A stretch of DNA of 64,000 nt from an uncultured Hyphomicrobiaceae bacterium (GTDB lineage: Bacteria; Pseudomonadota; Alphaproteobacteria; Rhizobiales; CAMYJA01): contig CAMYJA010000007.1 in assembly GCA_947258705.1 (NCBI GenBank), forward strand, positions 12,074 through 76,073, in the 5' to 3' direction. A model generated the notes under the pieces. That model made no database searches and had not been told where the DNA came from. It was given only the letters and a program-made list of their open reading frames with translations. Positions 8,816-17,311 of this stretch are shown here, piece after piece. Made by a program: the position numbers and the translations under genes. How positions within the stretch are numbered: the first letter of the stretch is position 1; each line of letters starts with the position of its first letter.

Positions 8816-9858
8816 GGCGCCACCAGATTATCGCCCGGACGAAGACCCGATAGAACTTCGACCATGACCGCATTCCCTTGACGCCGCTGCTCCTGCCCGA
8901 GCTGAACGACAACATCGATATGCGGCCCCTTGTCCGGGACCAGGCGGACATAATCGAGACTGTAGCGCTGGAAGACATAGGCGCGCGGCACCAGCATTGT
9001 CTTCCTTCGACCGGCGGAAATCCATACAAGGGCCCGCTCACCTATAAAATAACCGCCCAGGCCTTCGACTTCTGCATCGGCAATGACACGGCCGTCCTGG
9101 AGTTGCGGATAGACCTGTACGATCCTGCCCTTGGCGGCGGCATGGGCATTCTCTCCCGCATGGGCGTTCGCAGCCGCACCGCGCCTGCTGACACGGATTT
9201 CATCGGCCTCGTGCATGAACAAGGCATGTCTTTCAGGCAATTCAAGGCGGAGCAGATACGTATTGGCGGCAATAGACGCAATAGTTTCGCCCGGCAAAAC
9301 GACACTGCCAAGCGTTACGGGTACATTGAGGACGCGTCCTGCAGCCGGTGCCAAAACCTGGCCCTCTTTCTGCTCGGCAAGGGCAACCGACCGTTCCGCG
9401 CGCAGAGCCTTCAATGCACCCTCCGCGGCCTCATATACCGTCTTGGCCTGTTCAAGCCGTGTTTTTGGCGAAATTCCACGGCGTGTCAGCTCTTCGGTCC
9501 TTTTCAGTTCGCTGAGGGCGGTCTTAACGCGTGTCTCAAGCGCTATGATGCGGGCATCGATCCCTTTCAGGCGTATAGCAATCTTGTCATCGACAACCGT
9601 TGCAATCTTCTGGCCCGCCTCAACCTGGTCGCCCTCATCGACATCAAGCTGCACGATCGTTCCGGGTGTCCGCACACGCGCCGTAATCAGATCGCGGCTG
9701 CGCACCGTCGCCAGCACGCTCTTGAAATCAGAGATTTCCGTTTCCTCGACGGTAAACATCGCCTGCGACAATGCCTTGTCCGCTAAGACACCCCCGCCGG
9801 CGAATAAAAGAGTGGCGACCAGAAACACCGTCCGCCCTCTGTTCAGCACGAACCTCAT
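8812..9858 (-). CDS. RND efflux periplasmic adaptor (membrane fusion protein)
   Basis: The 348-residue protein is the partner of the downstream RND pump. It has an N-terminal signal or anchor sequence (RTVFLVATLLFAGGGVL), a lipoyl half-motif (TPGTIVQLDVDEGDQVEAGQ), an alpha-hairpin (about 80-155), the second lipoyl half (GQVLAPAAGRVLNVPVTLG) and beta-barrel and C-terminal domains. I set the start to the ATG at 9858, where AAGGGAAG sits at good spacing, rather than 9927. A short run rich in Ala/His/Gly (AANAHAGENAHAAAKG) interrupts the barrel region and looks like an unstructured insertion. It is first in the two-gene operon. Confidence 0.9.
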   Translation of the reverse strand: MRFVLNRGRTVFLVATLLFAGGGVLADKALSQAMFTVEETEISDFKSVLATVRSRDLITARVRTPGTIVQLDVDEGDQVEAGQKIATVVDDKIAIRLKGIDARIIALETRVKTALSELKRTEELTRRGISPKTRLEQAKTVYEAAEGALKALRAERSVALAEQKEGQVLAPAAGRVLNVPVTLGSVVLPGETIASIAANTYLLRLELPERHALFMHEADEIRVSRRGAAANAHAGENAHAAAKGRIVQVYPQLQDGRVIADAEVEGLGGYFIGERALVWISAGRRKTMLVPRAYVFQRYSLDYVRLVPDKGPHIDVVVQLGQEQRRQGNAVMVEVLSGLRPGDNLVAP

Positions 9859-10293
9859 ATGTCTTCCCTTACAAAGCTGGTTATTATTAAGAATGTCGTT
9901 CTCCAACATAGTCATGGGCATCGGCACTCATTCACTCATGCTTTTGTGTCGGGAGCAATGACTGTTCCCCTTTCACTCCCTGCATGCCACTCCCGGAATG
10001 TATTTCTTTCAAACCCGGTACGTATTTTCATGCCATCTTATCCGGCTGTCATTCAGGGAACTTTGATGAAAATCAATTCGTGCGGCCGGCACTTGCTCAA
10101 GACATTCGCCTTTTCGTATCTCCGAGCTGGATTTCGATCTGCTCTTTACCGATCGGTCGGCCGTAAAAAAAGGGTGCCTAGAAGGACACCCTTTTTCCTG
10201 ACCAGACGATTTCGACCGGCCCGTTTTTTTGCAATGATCATCGCGAGGCCGTTTCATCGGACCCTAATGGGATCGGCGGCGGCTTCATGGCCG
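9859..10293. other. non-coding interval between the efflux operon and the CBS gene
   Basis: The track lists several ORFs here, but none has a ribosome site, a family match or a sensible composition. The stretch should hold the efflux operon promoter (reading left) and a terminator for the CBS gene at 10165-10196. I see no operator or regulator gene. Confidence 0.5.
10165..10196 (-). terminator. Rho-independent terminator of the CBS-domain gene
   Basis: AAAAAGGGTG pairs with CACCCTTTTT around a loop of ten bases. On the minus strand the stem is followed by a run of seven or eight T residues, so it fits the CBS gene ending at 10294. A shorter T run on the plus side could make it work both ways. 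Confidence 0.75.
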
Positions 10294-10731
10294 CTATCCC
10301 GCCCGGGCGATGGCAATGTCGCGAAGCACATCGGCTTCCATCTTCTTTGCCTCGAGCATGGTCGCCAATGTATCGCCGATCGAGATGACACCGACAAATT
10401 CCTCATTGTGAAAAACAGGAAGATGGCGGATGCGACTTGAACTCATGGTTTCCATGGCTTCCCTGATCGTTGTTTTGCTCGTGCATGTGATGACCTTCTT
10501 GGTCATCAGGTCGGCAACCAGAAGATCGACCAGCCTGGCGCTGTGGGTCGAGAAAGCCCTGACGATATCGCGCTCAGATATCATTCCCACAACCTGTCCT
10601 TCGGTGTCGCGAACCGGCATGGCGCCGATGCGGTTTGAACTCATCAGCGTTGCCGCCGCCTGGACCGTGTCTTCGGGCCGACAGGTGATTACGTTCTGAT
10701 TGCGTTTTTCCAGATAATCTCCAACAGTCAT
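10294..10731 (-). CDS. tandem CBS-domain protein
   Basis: The 145-residue protein is two CBS motifs and little else, forming one Bateman module. The first half has MSSNRIGAMPVRD and GQVVGMISERDIVRA. The second has MSSSRIRHLPVFHNEEFVGVISIGD. Stand-alone CBS pairs bind adenosine nucleotides and usually sense energy state or regulate a partner, which is not obvious here. GGGAGG lies six bases from the ATG. A perfect 12-bp palindrome lies 30 bp upstream and a terminator follows the gene, so it is a single-gene unit. Confidence 0.92.
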   Translation of the reverse strand: MTVGDYLEKRNQNVITCRPEDTVQAAATLMSSNRIGAMPVRDTEGQVVGMISERDIVRAFSTHSARLVDLLVADLMTKKVITCTSKTTIREAMETMSSSRIRHLPVFHNEEFVGVISIGDTLATMLEAKKMEADVLRDIAIARAG

Positions 10732-10760
10732 ATAACCTCCCGGGTCGTTCGTTCTCTTTT

Positions 10761-10772
10761 TAAACCGGTTTA
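10761..10772. promoter_or_regulatory. palindrome TAAACCGGTTTA upstream of the CBS gene
   Basis: This is a perfect 12-bp palindrome 30 bp before the CBS gene start. The core AACCGGTT agrees with the AANCGNTT core of LacI/GalR-family operators, but the outer positions do not match that consensus. It is a candidate operator; the regulator is not in the window. Confidence 0.35.
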
Positions 10773-11029
10773 CGGCGCTTTTTCTTTGATTTTATTATGC
10801 AAGAAACCGAAACCATAGTCCAATATGCGACTATTCTGATATAAATCCGCAGAAATATCAATCCGTTGCACTCCCCAATCACGCCCATTTTATAGCTTGT
10901 TATTAACGGATCGGGTGTCGTGGACAGGATGATCTGATTCTGGTTTCACGATCAAACGGAAGGGAAAAGATGGGTTCTCCCAGCCGTCCGGATTAGAGAT
11001 TATGGCTTGGGATTTGCATTGATGTCTTG

Positions 11030-12019
11030 ATGATGAATTTGCGTATTGTTGTAAAATATCTGATCGGCCTGGCAGTGATTGCCGGGAGCGCGGGCTTTAT
11101 CCTCGGGCATCTCGGTGCATGGATTCCGCAATTTGACGTGCTCGCTCATTTCCGGCCGCATTTCCTCAGCATGATGATCACCGGGCTGATCACTCTTCTG
11201 GCACCGCGGCATGGTCTCGCATTTTTAATGCTGGGCGCGGCCGTGACACTCGGATTGCACCCGCTCAAAGCATGGATTGATCATCTGCCTCAAGGCGACA
11301 GAAACTCACATGCAGTCCATGCAGGCAGTGTCGGCTCCAGCCAGATAAAAATCATTTCCCTGAATAGCTGGCACCGTCACTCCGATCACGACAAACTGAT
11401 TTCGTATCTGGTTGATCAGAATGCGGACATTGTCATTCTTTCCGAATTCGGCCCGAACAAGCGTTATCTCCTCGATACGCTTCGCAGCCGATATCCACAT
11501 CAAACCGATTGCACGCGTATCTGGTCCTGCTCGATGGCACTTTTGTCGAAATTTGAATTTTCGGAACAGGGTGCGGACAAGCCATTGCGGGGACGGCCGT
11601 CGCAGGTCCGGGCGACGTTTCGCGTCAGGGGCCAGAAACTGACGGTCATCGGCACCCATATTTACAGGCCGATCGATGATTTGCAGCGGCATCGGCGGGA
11701 AATGCGCGAACTTGGGGAACAGGTGCGGAACCTGACTGGCGCCGTCGTTGTGGCGGGCGATTTCAACACAACGCCCTGGTCGGACAGTTTCCGATTATTT
11801 CGGGATGAAAGCCAACTCGCGCATATGGACAGCTATCTGCCGAGCTGGCCGGCACTGGCGCCGCAATTGGCAATCGACCATTTGTTTCATTCGGAAAATG
11901 TGCACGTCCGCTCCATCAGCACCCACAGCGCCATGGGATCGGATCATTTGCCGCTTGTGGCCCATATAGAGCTGGCAACGCCGATTGCCGGAAGCATCAA
12001 GAAACTGGCTTTGCCGTAA
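11030..12019 (+). CDS. membrane-anchored endonuclease/exonuclease/phosphatase-family protein
   Basis: The 329-residue protein has about three N-terminal transmembrane helices (residues 5-80) and then an EEP-fold catalytic domain. The catalytic landmarks are all there: SLNSW, ILSEFG (metal-binding Glu), GTHIYRP, VVAGDFNTTPW, the IDHLF motif and the final GSDHLP. Family members cleave phosphodiesters or phosphomonoesters; membrane-tethered versions such as the YafD type are poorly defined. The start is ambiguous among TTG, ATG and ATG in a row (11027, 11030, 11033), with a weak ribosome site. It is divergent from the CBS gene across about 300 bp. Confidence 0.88.
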   Translation: MMNLRIVVKYLIGLAVIAGSAGFILGHLGAWIPQFDVLAHFRPHFLSMMITGLITLLAPRHGLAFLMLGAAVTLGLHPLKAWIDHLPQGDRNSHAVHAGSVGSSQIKIISLNSWHRHSDHDKLISYLVDQNADIVILSEFGPNKRYLLDTLRSRYPHQTDCTRIWSCSMALLSKFEFSEQGADKPLRGRPSQVRATFRVRGQKLTVIGTHIYRPIDDLQRHRREMRELGEQVRNLTGAVVVAGDFNTTPWSDSFRLFRDESQLAHMDSYLPSWPALAPQLAIDHLFHSENVHVRSISTHSAMGSDHLPLVAHIELATPIAGSIKKLALP

Positions 12020-12031
12020 AGCGCAATCCGC

Positions 12032-12514
12032 CTATCCGGTACCGCGCGCGGCATGACCCGGCTTTGCCCGTTTCGGGCTCAAGCAGGCGTTCGAATATTC
12101 CTTCGACAATTCCCGGTTTACGGTGGCGCTTAACATCTTTGCGCGCGAAAGCTGTGCCGGATCGCCGCCTGACGGGTCATCGCGGGCAAGGACGCGCGGT
12201 GCGGCGGCCATTTCCTCCATGCCGTGATGCAATTGGGCGCAGCTCAGGCGATTTTTCGCGGAGCGATATGCGAATGCGCGCACGCCGGAGAGATAGGCGC
12301 TGCCCCGGGCCTGCCGATAGACCCATGCATGGCTGGCATCCCCGGTCATTTCATTGAGAGCGGCCTGCCGGCGGGACACGCATTCACTTGAATCGCCGAT
12401 GCATCCGGTGCCCGCATCAATGAGCGCTGAGCTGCCCATGCCGGAACATGCGGCAAGCGCGAAGCCTGCGATGATGACGATCAGGAGGGATATTCGGTTG
12501 CGCAAGAATGTCAT
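12032..12514 (-). CDS. putative lipoprotein of unknown function
   Basis: The 160-residue protein starts with a lipoprotein signal peptide ending in the lipobox LAAC (FALAACSG). The mature part has two further cysteines close together (GTGCIGDSSEC) and a helical region with one more (LSCAQLHHGMEEMA). Nothing matches a family that I recognise. I placed the start at 12514 because the longer ORF adds 24 residues ahead of a normal signal sequence. It is convergent with the EEP gene, leaving only 12 bp between stops, and divergent from the quinone reductase gene. Confidence 0.65.
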   Translation of the reverse strand: MTFLRNRISLLIVIIAGFALAACSGMGSSALIDAGTGCIGDSSECVSRRQAALNEMTGDASHAWVYRQARGSAYLSGVRAFAYRSAKNRLSCAQLHHGMEEMAAAPRVLARDDPSGGDPAQLSRAKMLSATVNRELSKEYSNACLSPKRAKPGHAARGTG

Positions 12515-12698
12515 AGCCTGGTTCGCCTGCTCATAATGTTCCGGCTCCCGGTGCTGTGCGATGGTCTTCGATGCATCGGCACGCACGGCGCGGTATTGGC
12601 GCGGCCCTTCCGGCTAGCGCGCAATTTCCGGCTGGCGCTGTCTCGGCCTGCGCTGCTAAAGTCCTGTCCATAACACGCCCCTCGAAACGGATAAACAA

Positions 12699-13673
12699 AT
12701 GATCAAAGCACAAAGAATATATGAATATGGCGGTCCTGAGATGTTCCAATGGGAGGATTTCGATCCGGGACCTCCCGGACCGGGCGAAGTCCGCCTTAAA
12801 CACGAGGCCATCGGCGTCAATTACATCGACATATATATGCGGAGCGGATTATATCCCGTCGATGAGCTGCCGTTTGTTCCGGGCAGAGAAGGTGCGGGAA
12901 TTGTTGTCGAGACCGGCGAGGGCGTTACGGAATTACAGCCGGACGACAGGGTCGCTTATGCCGGCCCGCCCGGCTCTTACGCGGAAGAGCGCAACATAGC
13001 AGCGGAGCGTCTCGTTAAGCTTCCCGGCGGTATCGATTTCGACATCGCCGCCAGCGTCATGCTCCAGGGCATGACCGCGCGCTACCTTCTGAAAGAAACA
13101 TACCCGGTCGGTCCGGACACGGTTTTGCTCATTCACGGGGCGGCAGGCGGCCTTGGGCTTTTACTGACGCAATGGGCGGTTCATCTGGGCGCCGAAGTGA
13201 TCGGCACGGCGGGATCCGACGAAAAGACGGCGCTTGCCCTCGCCAATGGCTGTGCGCATGCAATCAATTACCGGACGCAGGATTTTGTCGAGGCCGTGGC
13301 CGGGATTACGAACGGGAATGGCGTTGACGTCGTTTACGACCCTATCGGCAAGGACACTTTTCCGGGATCGCTCATCTGTCTCAGGCGGCGTGGGATGTGG
13401 GTCAGCTTCGGGCAGGCATCCGGGGCCATTCCGCCGTTCGACATGGGCGTATTGTCCCAGAAAAAGTCGCTCTTTGTGACGCGACCATCGCTTTTCGATT
13501 ATACGGATACGCGGGAAGAGCTGGTCGAGACGGCAAACGATCTATTCGCCATGCTCACGGCCGGACACCTCAAGGCATCGCCCAATCACCGATATGATCT
13601 TTCCCAGGCGGCGCAGGCCCATCGCGATCTGGAGGCACGTAAAACAACCGGTTCGATTATTCTCCTGCCCTGA
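12699..13673 (+). CDS. qor: NADPH:quinone oxidoreductase (zinc-less MDR family)
   Basis: The 324-residue protein belongs to the medium-chain dehydrogenase/reductase superfamily and lacks the zinc ligands of alcohol dehydrogenases, as in Qor. It has the N-terminal GroES-like domain with GVNYIDIYMRSGLY and FVPGREGAGIV. The Rossmann fold has VLLIHGAAGGLG for NADPH. It would reduce quinones by one electron or reduce reactive enones. The next gene, a YfcG-like GST, follows after 47 bp on the same strand, so the two may form a detoxification operon. Confidence 0.92.
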   Translation: MIKAQRIYEYGGPEMFQWEDFDPGPPGPGEVRLKHEAIGVNYIDIYMRSGLYPVDELPFVPGREGAGIVVETGEGVTELQPDDRVAYAGPPGSYAEERNIAAERLVKLPGGIDFDIAASVMLQGMTARYLLKETYPVGPDTVLLIHGAAGGLGLLLTQWAVHLGAEVIGTAGSDEKTALALANGCAHAINYRTQDFVEAVAGITNGNGVDVVYDPIGKDTFPGSLICLRRRGMWVSFGQASGAIPPFDMGVLSQKKSLFVTRPSLFDYTDTREELVETANDLFAMLTAGHLKASPNHRYDLSQAAQAHRDLEARKTTGSIILLP

Positions 13674-13720
13674 GCCGGTATCCATAAATCGTTTCATCAT
13701 TCACAGCAAGGCGCGCTCAA

Positions 13721-14422
13721 ATGTCGGACAAACCAATCGAGCTTTATTACTGGCCCACTCCCAATGGACATAAAATCACGATCATGCTCGAGGAATGCGG
13801 GCTCCCCTATGAAATCAAATACGTCAATATCGGGCGTGGCGATCAATTCAAACCAGACTTTTTGAAGATTTCACCGAACAACCGAATGCCGGCCATCATC
13901 GATCCAGACGGGCCGGACGGCCGCCCCATATCGATTTTCGAATCGGGCGCGATATTGCAATATCTCGGCCGCAAGACAGGCGTCTTCTACCCCAGCGACG
14001 AACGCGATCGGACCAATGTGGACCAGTGGCTGTTCTGGCAGATGGGCGGGCTCGGTCCGATGGCGGGGCAGGCCCATCATTTCCGGAATTATGCGCCGGA
14101 AAAAATCGAATACGGTATCGAGCGCTATACCAATGAAGTCAACCGACTCTATGGCGTCATGGACCGACAACTCGAGGGCGGGGATTATCTGGCGGGCGAT
14201 TATTCGATCGCCGATATAGCGAGCTATCCCTGGGTGCGGCCTTACAAAAACCAGGGCCAGCTGCTGTCGGATTTTCCCAATCTCGAAGCCTGGTATGGGC
14301 GCATTCATGACCGTCCCGCCGTCGCCCGCGCCATTGAAATCGGAAAAAGGGAACGAGACGAATTCGACCTGGCGGAAGATAAAGACGCTCAAGCCGTGTT
14401 GTTCGGCCAGCGTGCGCGCTGA
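13721..14422 (+). CDS. glutathione S-transferase, YfcG/YghU-like (nu class)
   Basis: The 233-residue protein has the N-terminal thioredoxin-fold domain with YYWPTPNGHKITIMLEE and the cis-proline and glutathione-binding part NNRMPAIIDPDGPDGRP followed by ESGAILQYL. The C-terminal helical domain carries LFWQMGGLGPMAGQ. These features are typical of the nu class, which act as disulfide-bond reductases rather than conjugating enzymes in Escherichia coli. An AAGG site lies about ten bases before the ATG. It is probably co-transcribed with qor. Confidence 0.92.
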   Translation: MSDKPIELYYWPTPNGHKITIMLEECGLPYEIKYVNIGRGDQFKPDFLKISPNNRMPAIIDPDGPDGRPISIFESGAILQYLGRKTGVFYPSDERDRTNVDQWLFWQMGGLGPMAGQAHHFRNYAPEKIEYGIERYTNEVNRLYGVMDRQLEGGDYLAGDYSIADIASYPWVRPYKNQGQLLSDFPNLEAWYGRIHDRPAVARAIEIGKRERDEFDLAEDKDAQAVLFGQRAR

Positions 14423-14449
14423 AATATCGACCTTTGACGGTCCGGGATT

Positions 14450-14689
14450 TTAGAGCGCGCCGGTTGTCGTGGCACGCGCGACTCTCGAGCGTGATGCACC
14501 AGTGACGCGCTTGACGGCTATGTCAGCGAGTATGCGGGTTGCCATTTTATTGTGGGGTAGTTCCTGCACGCTGTTCATTGCGGAGCCTAATCCTGAATGT
14601 CCGCTGCAACCGGCTGTGCCGAGGATCACGAAGACCATGAAGACCATGAAAATTCTGGAAAACAGTTTGAAATGCTTTTCCAACATCAT
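14450..14689 (-). CDS. possible small lipoprotein
   Basis: Starting at the paired ATG codons near 14689, the ORF gives about 79 residues. These comprise a basic start, a hydrophobic stretch (IFMVFMVFVILG) and a lipobox GTAGC at the signal peptidase II site, then a short polar mature part. GGAG lies about twelve bases upstream, rather far. No homologue is known to me. The lipobox is the only real support, and chance occurrence is possible. Confidence 0.4.
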   Translation of the reverse strand: MMLEKHFKLFSRIFMVFMVFVILGTAGCSGHSGLGSAMNSVQELPHNKMATRILADIAVKRVTGASRSRVARATTTGAL

Positions 14690-15144
14690 TACCGGCACGC
14701 ACTCCATACAATTTGCCGTTCAGGTCCGATCTTCGAATGAACGCACAATATTTGCAAATCCGTGAAAATTCAACCGAACAAAACGTTTCGCTTCATTATA
14801 TCGGCGCGCAGGATAAAAATGCACCACCATGACGATCGGGAAAGTGCTCGTCGGTTTTTTTTCGGATTTTTATTTTTAGCGTTAGCCGCGTCTGAACGAA
14901 CAGCATGAAGAAATGATTTCCGGCCGTTTCAAATCCCGCGTTTTGCATCAGATCTGCATACGGCCTCGGTAAAATTTAATCTCTCTTGCTGTTTTGTTTA
15001 CGCGGCCGCGCTTCGGCATTTACCCAATATTACTTTCTTCTATGACATTCTTCACCCGTGATTGAAACCGAACTGGCGGTACACCGAGCCGGTGCCGGCG
15101 GTTCGTTTTCGGTCAATTTTGTAGCCTAGGGAGGTTTGCTGATA
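14690..15144. other. non-coding interval without recognised features
   Basis: About 450 bp between a putative small lipoprotein and the Sel1 gene. It is more A+T-rich than the neighbours, with short T runs. I found no ORF with a ribosome site, no clear hairpin terminator and no operator. It must contain the promoter of the Sel1 gene. Confidence 0.4.
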
Positions 15145-15414
15145 ATGGCCCGTTTTGAAATGTCTCACATTGAGGATGCCGCTCAGATTGACGGCGGCGA
15201 TTCTGCTGACAGCTTTCACGAACTTGGACTGGTTTATGCGACAGGCCGTGACGGCGATGTCGATCTAATCAGTGCTCATAAATGGTTTAACCTGGCAGCG
15301 ATGCGCGGCAATGAAGATGCCAAGCGATACCGGATCGAAATTGCCAAGGAAATGTCACGGCAAGAGATCGCCAGTGCGCAAAAGCTTGCGCGGGAATGGC
15401 TCGCCAAGCATTAG
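15145..15414 (+). CDS. small Sel1-like repeat protein
   Basis: The 89-residue protein is a single Sel1-type alpha-alpha repeat unit. The signature is FHELGLVYATGRDGDVDLISAHKWFNLAAMRGNEDA, quoted here in part: HELGLVYATG, then AHKWFNLAAMRGNEDA. Such short proteins are common in Hyphomicrobiales and probably act as protein-interaction modules. A GGGAGG site lies ten bases before the ATG at 15145, which is why I moved the start from the TTG at 15136. It has no signal peptide. It is convergent with the next gene, leaving 5 bp. Confidence 0.82.
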   Translation: MARFEMSHIEDAAQIDGGDSADSFHELGLVYATGRDGDVDLISAHKWFNLAAMRGNEDAKRYRIEIAKEMSRQEIASAQKLAREWLAKH

Positions 15415-15419
15415 AGCGC

Positions 15420-16103
15420 TTAAAAGCAGTCGGTAAAGAGCGATGTGACGCAGTGATAGGTTGACTTAGCCGCGCCGCCGATCATTTCACCCGTTTTCTT
15501 GACAGCGCCGCCAACCGTACTGCCGGTTTTCTTCGCGGCATCCGAGATCTTCCTGCCTGTCGCCTTGGTCGCACCCGAAATGGTCTCGCCGGTCTTCTTG
15601 ATCTGTTCCTGAGAATTTTTCACCGTCTGGTCGGTGAGTTCCAACAGCGTTTTCGGTTCCTCATCATTGCCGTCGTTTCCTGCGGTATCGCCGCCTGCGG
15701 CGTCAGCCGGTACGCCGGTGTTATCGCCGGGGGAGATTGCCGGATCTCGGGGCACGGCGCCCGGAATCGTATCTGCCGGCGAATTTTCCCGGTAACTGAC
15801 GACTTTCTCTATGCCGTCGCAATCCTTGATGTTCTGCCGCCTGACGGCGCAGCTCCGGTGTCCCATTTCGCGGGCGATTTCGCTGATACAAAGAAATTGA
15901 TATCCTGAATTGCCCGGCGTGCCGTCCTCGCGCAGGGCGCTGCACCGGTAGGTCTGGTCGGGGTCCGTGCAGACCACGCATATCGTGGTATCCGCCGCAT
16001 TTGCCCGTGCATCGACCAATCCGGGCTGAGCACAGAGGAGCATCGTTGCCGCGCCAAGCAATATGGCAATTCCTGTTTGAGATATACCGGTCACGTGATC
16101 CAT
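15420..16103 (-). CDS. secreted cysteine-containing protein with LEA-like 11-residue repeats
   Basis: The 227-residue protein has a signal peptide (about 1-33) and then a cysteine-bearing segment (ICVVCTDPDQTYRC ... CAVRRQNIKDC, residues 41-95). An acidic, Gly/Pro/Asp-rich linker (105-150) follows, and then four consecutive 11-residue units (168-211) of the form xKKTGxxIGGA, ending in two cysteines. The 11-mer, amphipathic, Gly/Lys/Thr-rich pattern recalls group 3 LEA proteins, which protect against desiccation, but the similarity is of pattern only. I recognise no named family. An ACAGGCA site precedes the ATG. Confidence 0.75.
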   Translation of the reverse strand: MDHVTGISQTGIAILLGAATMLLCAQPGLVDARANAADTTICVVCTDPDQTYRCSALREDGTPGNSGYQFLCISEIAREMGHRSCAVRRQNIKDCDGIEKVVSYRENSPADTIPGAVPRDPAISPGDNTGVPADAAGGDTAGNDGNDEEPKTLLELTDQTVKNSQEQIKKTGETISGATKATGRKISDAAKKTGSTVGGAVKKTGEMIGGAAKSTYHCVTSLFTDCF

Positions 16104-16330
16104 TGCCTGTCTTTATAGAATATTGATAAAAAAGTGTTTGAATTGATCCTCAGCTCTGGGCCGCGCAGTCTAGCTATCTGGAGCCATGGCGCAAGTGATT
16201 GAGGGGAGTGTCATCGCCATCTGACATCTTGAGCCATGACGGCAGATACCCATAGGCGCGTATTTTCAAAACCGTCATTGTGCCTTAAAATGTCACACGA
16301 TCTTACTTTAAGATGTTACCCGGATCATCA

Positions 16331-16909
16331 ATGTCAAACTATGCGATGCCCATCAAGAAAACAATCAACTTTATAAGCCGGCCCGTTCGCTACAAGCTGA
16401 TTATTCCGCTCAAGCGAAGCAGACACTCGCCCGAGCACACGGCTCGCGGCGTCATGGTTGGCATATTCTGGGCGATGACACCGTTTTTCGGGATCCAGAT
16501 GGCGCTTGTCCTGGGAACCTGGCTCTTCACGAACAAGTTTTTCAGATGGGATTTTTCGCTCATCAACGGACTGGCCTGGACCTGGGTGACCAATGTTTTC
16601 ACTCTCCTGCCGGCTTTCTATCTGTTCTTTATCACCGGCAATCTGATGTTGGGCGCGGAGGAAAGTATATCCAGCTATCAGCAATTCGCCGAGGTCTGGA
16701 AGAATTCATTCAACAGTCCCGACGGCGGCTGGGAGGCCGTGACGCACTGGTTCGAAACAATGATAAACGGCTGGGGCCTGCCGATGCTGCTGGGATCTAT
16801 ACCCTTGTCGATATTTTCCGCCTGGATGGCCTATGTTTTGAGCCTGAAATTCGTAAGTAAATATCAGGAACGGCGTGCCCGGGCGATGTTTCGCAAGCCA
16901 GGGCATTGA
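16331..16909 (+). CDS. DUF2062 membrane protein
   Basis: The protein of about 192 residues has the DUF2062 pattern: a basic start, HSPEHTARGVMVGIFWAMTPFFGIQM, then WVTNVFTLLPAFYLFFITG and a final hydrophobic helix (MLLGSIPLSIFSAWMAYVL). Three or more membrane segments place it in the inner membrane. The function of the family is unknown; it is sometimes fused to glycosyltransferases. The start is uncertain among ATG codons at 16313, 16331 and 16346. Confidence 0.87.
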   Translation: MSNYAMPIKKTINFISRPVRYKLIIPLKRSRHSPEHTARGVMVGIFWAMTPFFGIQMALVLGTWLFTNKFFRWDFSLINGLAWTWVTNVFTLLPAFYLFFITGNLMLGAEESISSYQQFAEVWKNSFNSPDGGWEAVTHWFETMINGWGLPMLLGSIPLSIFSAWMAYVLSLKFVSKYQERRARAMFRKPGH

Positions 16910-17070
16910 TAGGAGACGGAAGCGGAAATAGAAGACCGATGCGGACTTGCAATCAAAACGCAGGTCTGTTAGAGCCCTTTCAGTCTGGTGAGCAGGACTG
17001 TTTTACCGGGCTGTCTTACAAATCAGCGGATATTGTGTCTCTCGTTTTGCAGATGTTTATCCCGGAATAT

Positions 17071-17156
17071 GCGGTCGTGGCGGAACTGGTAGACGCGCAG
17101 CGTTGAGGGCGCTGTGAGCTTTGCTCGTGGAGGTTCGATTCCTCTCGACCGCACCA
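17071..17156 (+). tRNA. tRNA-Leu (GAG)
   Basis: An 86-nt class II tRNA with a long variable arm. The acceptor GCGGTCG pairs with CGACCGC, the anticodon stem is CAGCG/CGCTG with loop TTGAGGG, and the T arm has GGTTCGATTCC. The anticodon at 17105-17107 is GAG, reading CUC/CUU leucine codons. CCA is encoded. Confidence 0.97.
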
Positions 17157-17311
17157 TTCTCCTTTCAATTTCCCAGTCGCTCTCATGGGCTCGAGCCGTC
17201 ATTGGCGACGGTGTCCATCACCGTTTGCGATACCGATCCTGACAAATGACTGTAGCTTTTCGGTCAGTCACTTTGCGGCCATCGGCACCATTCCCTCCGG
17301 TGCGTAGCCGG

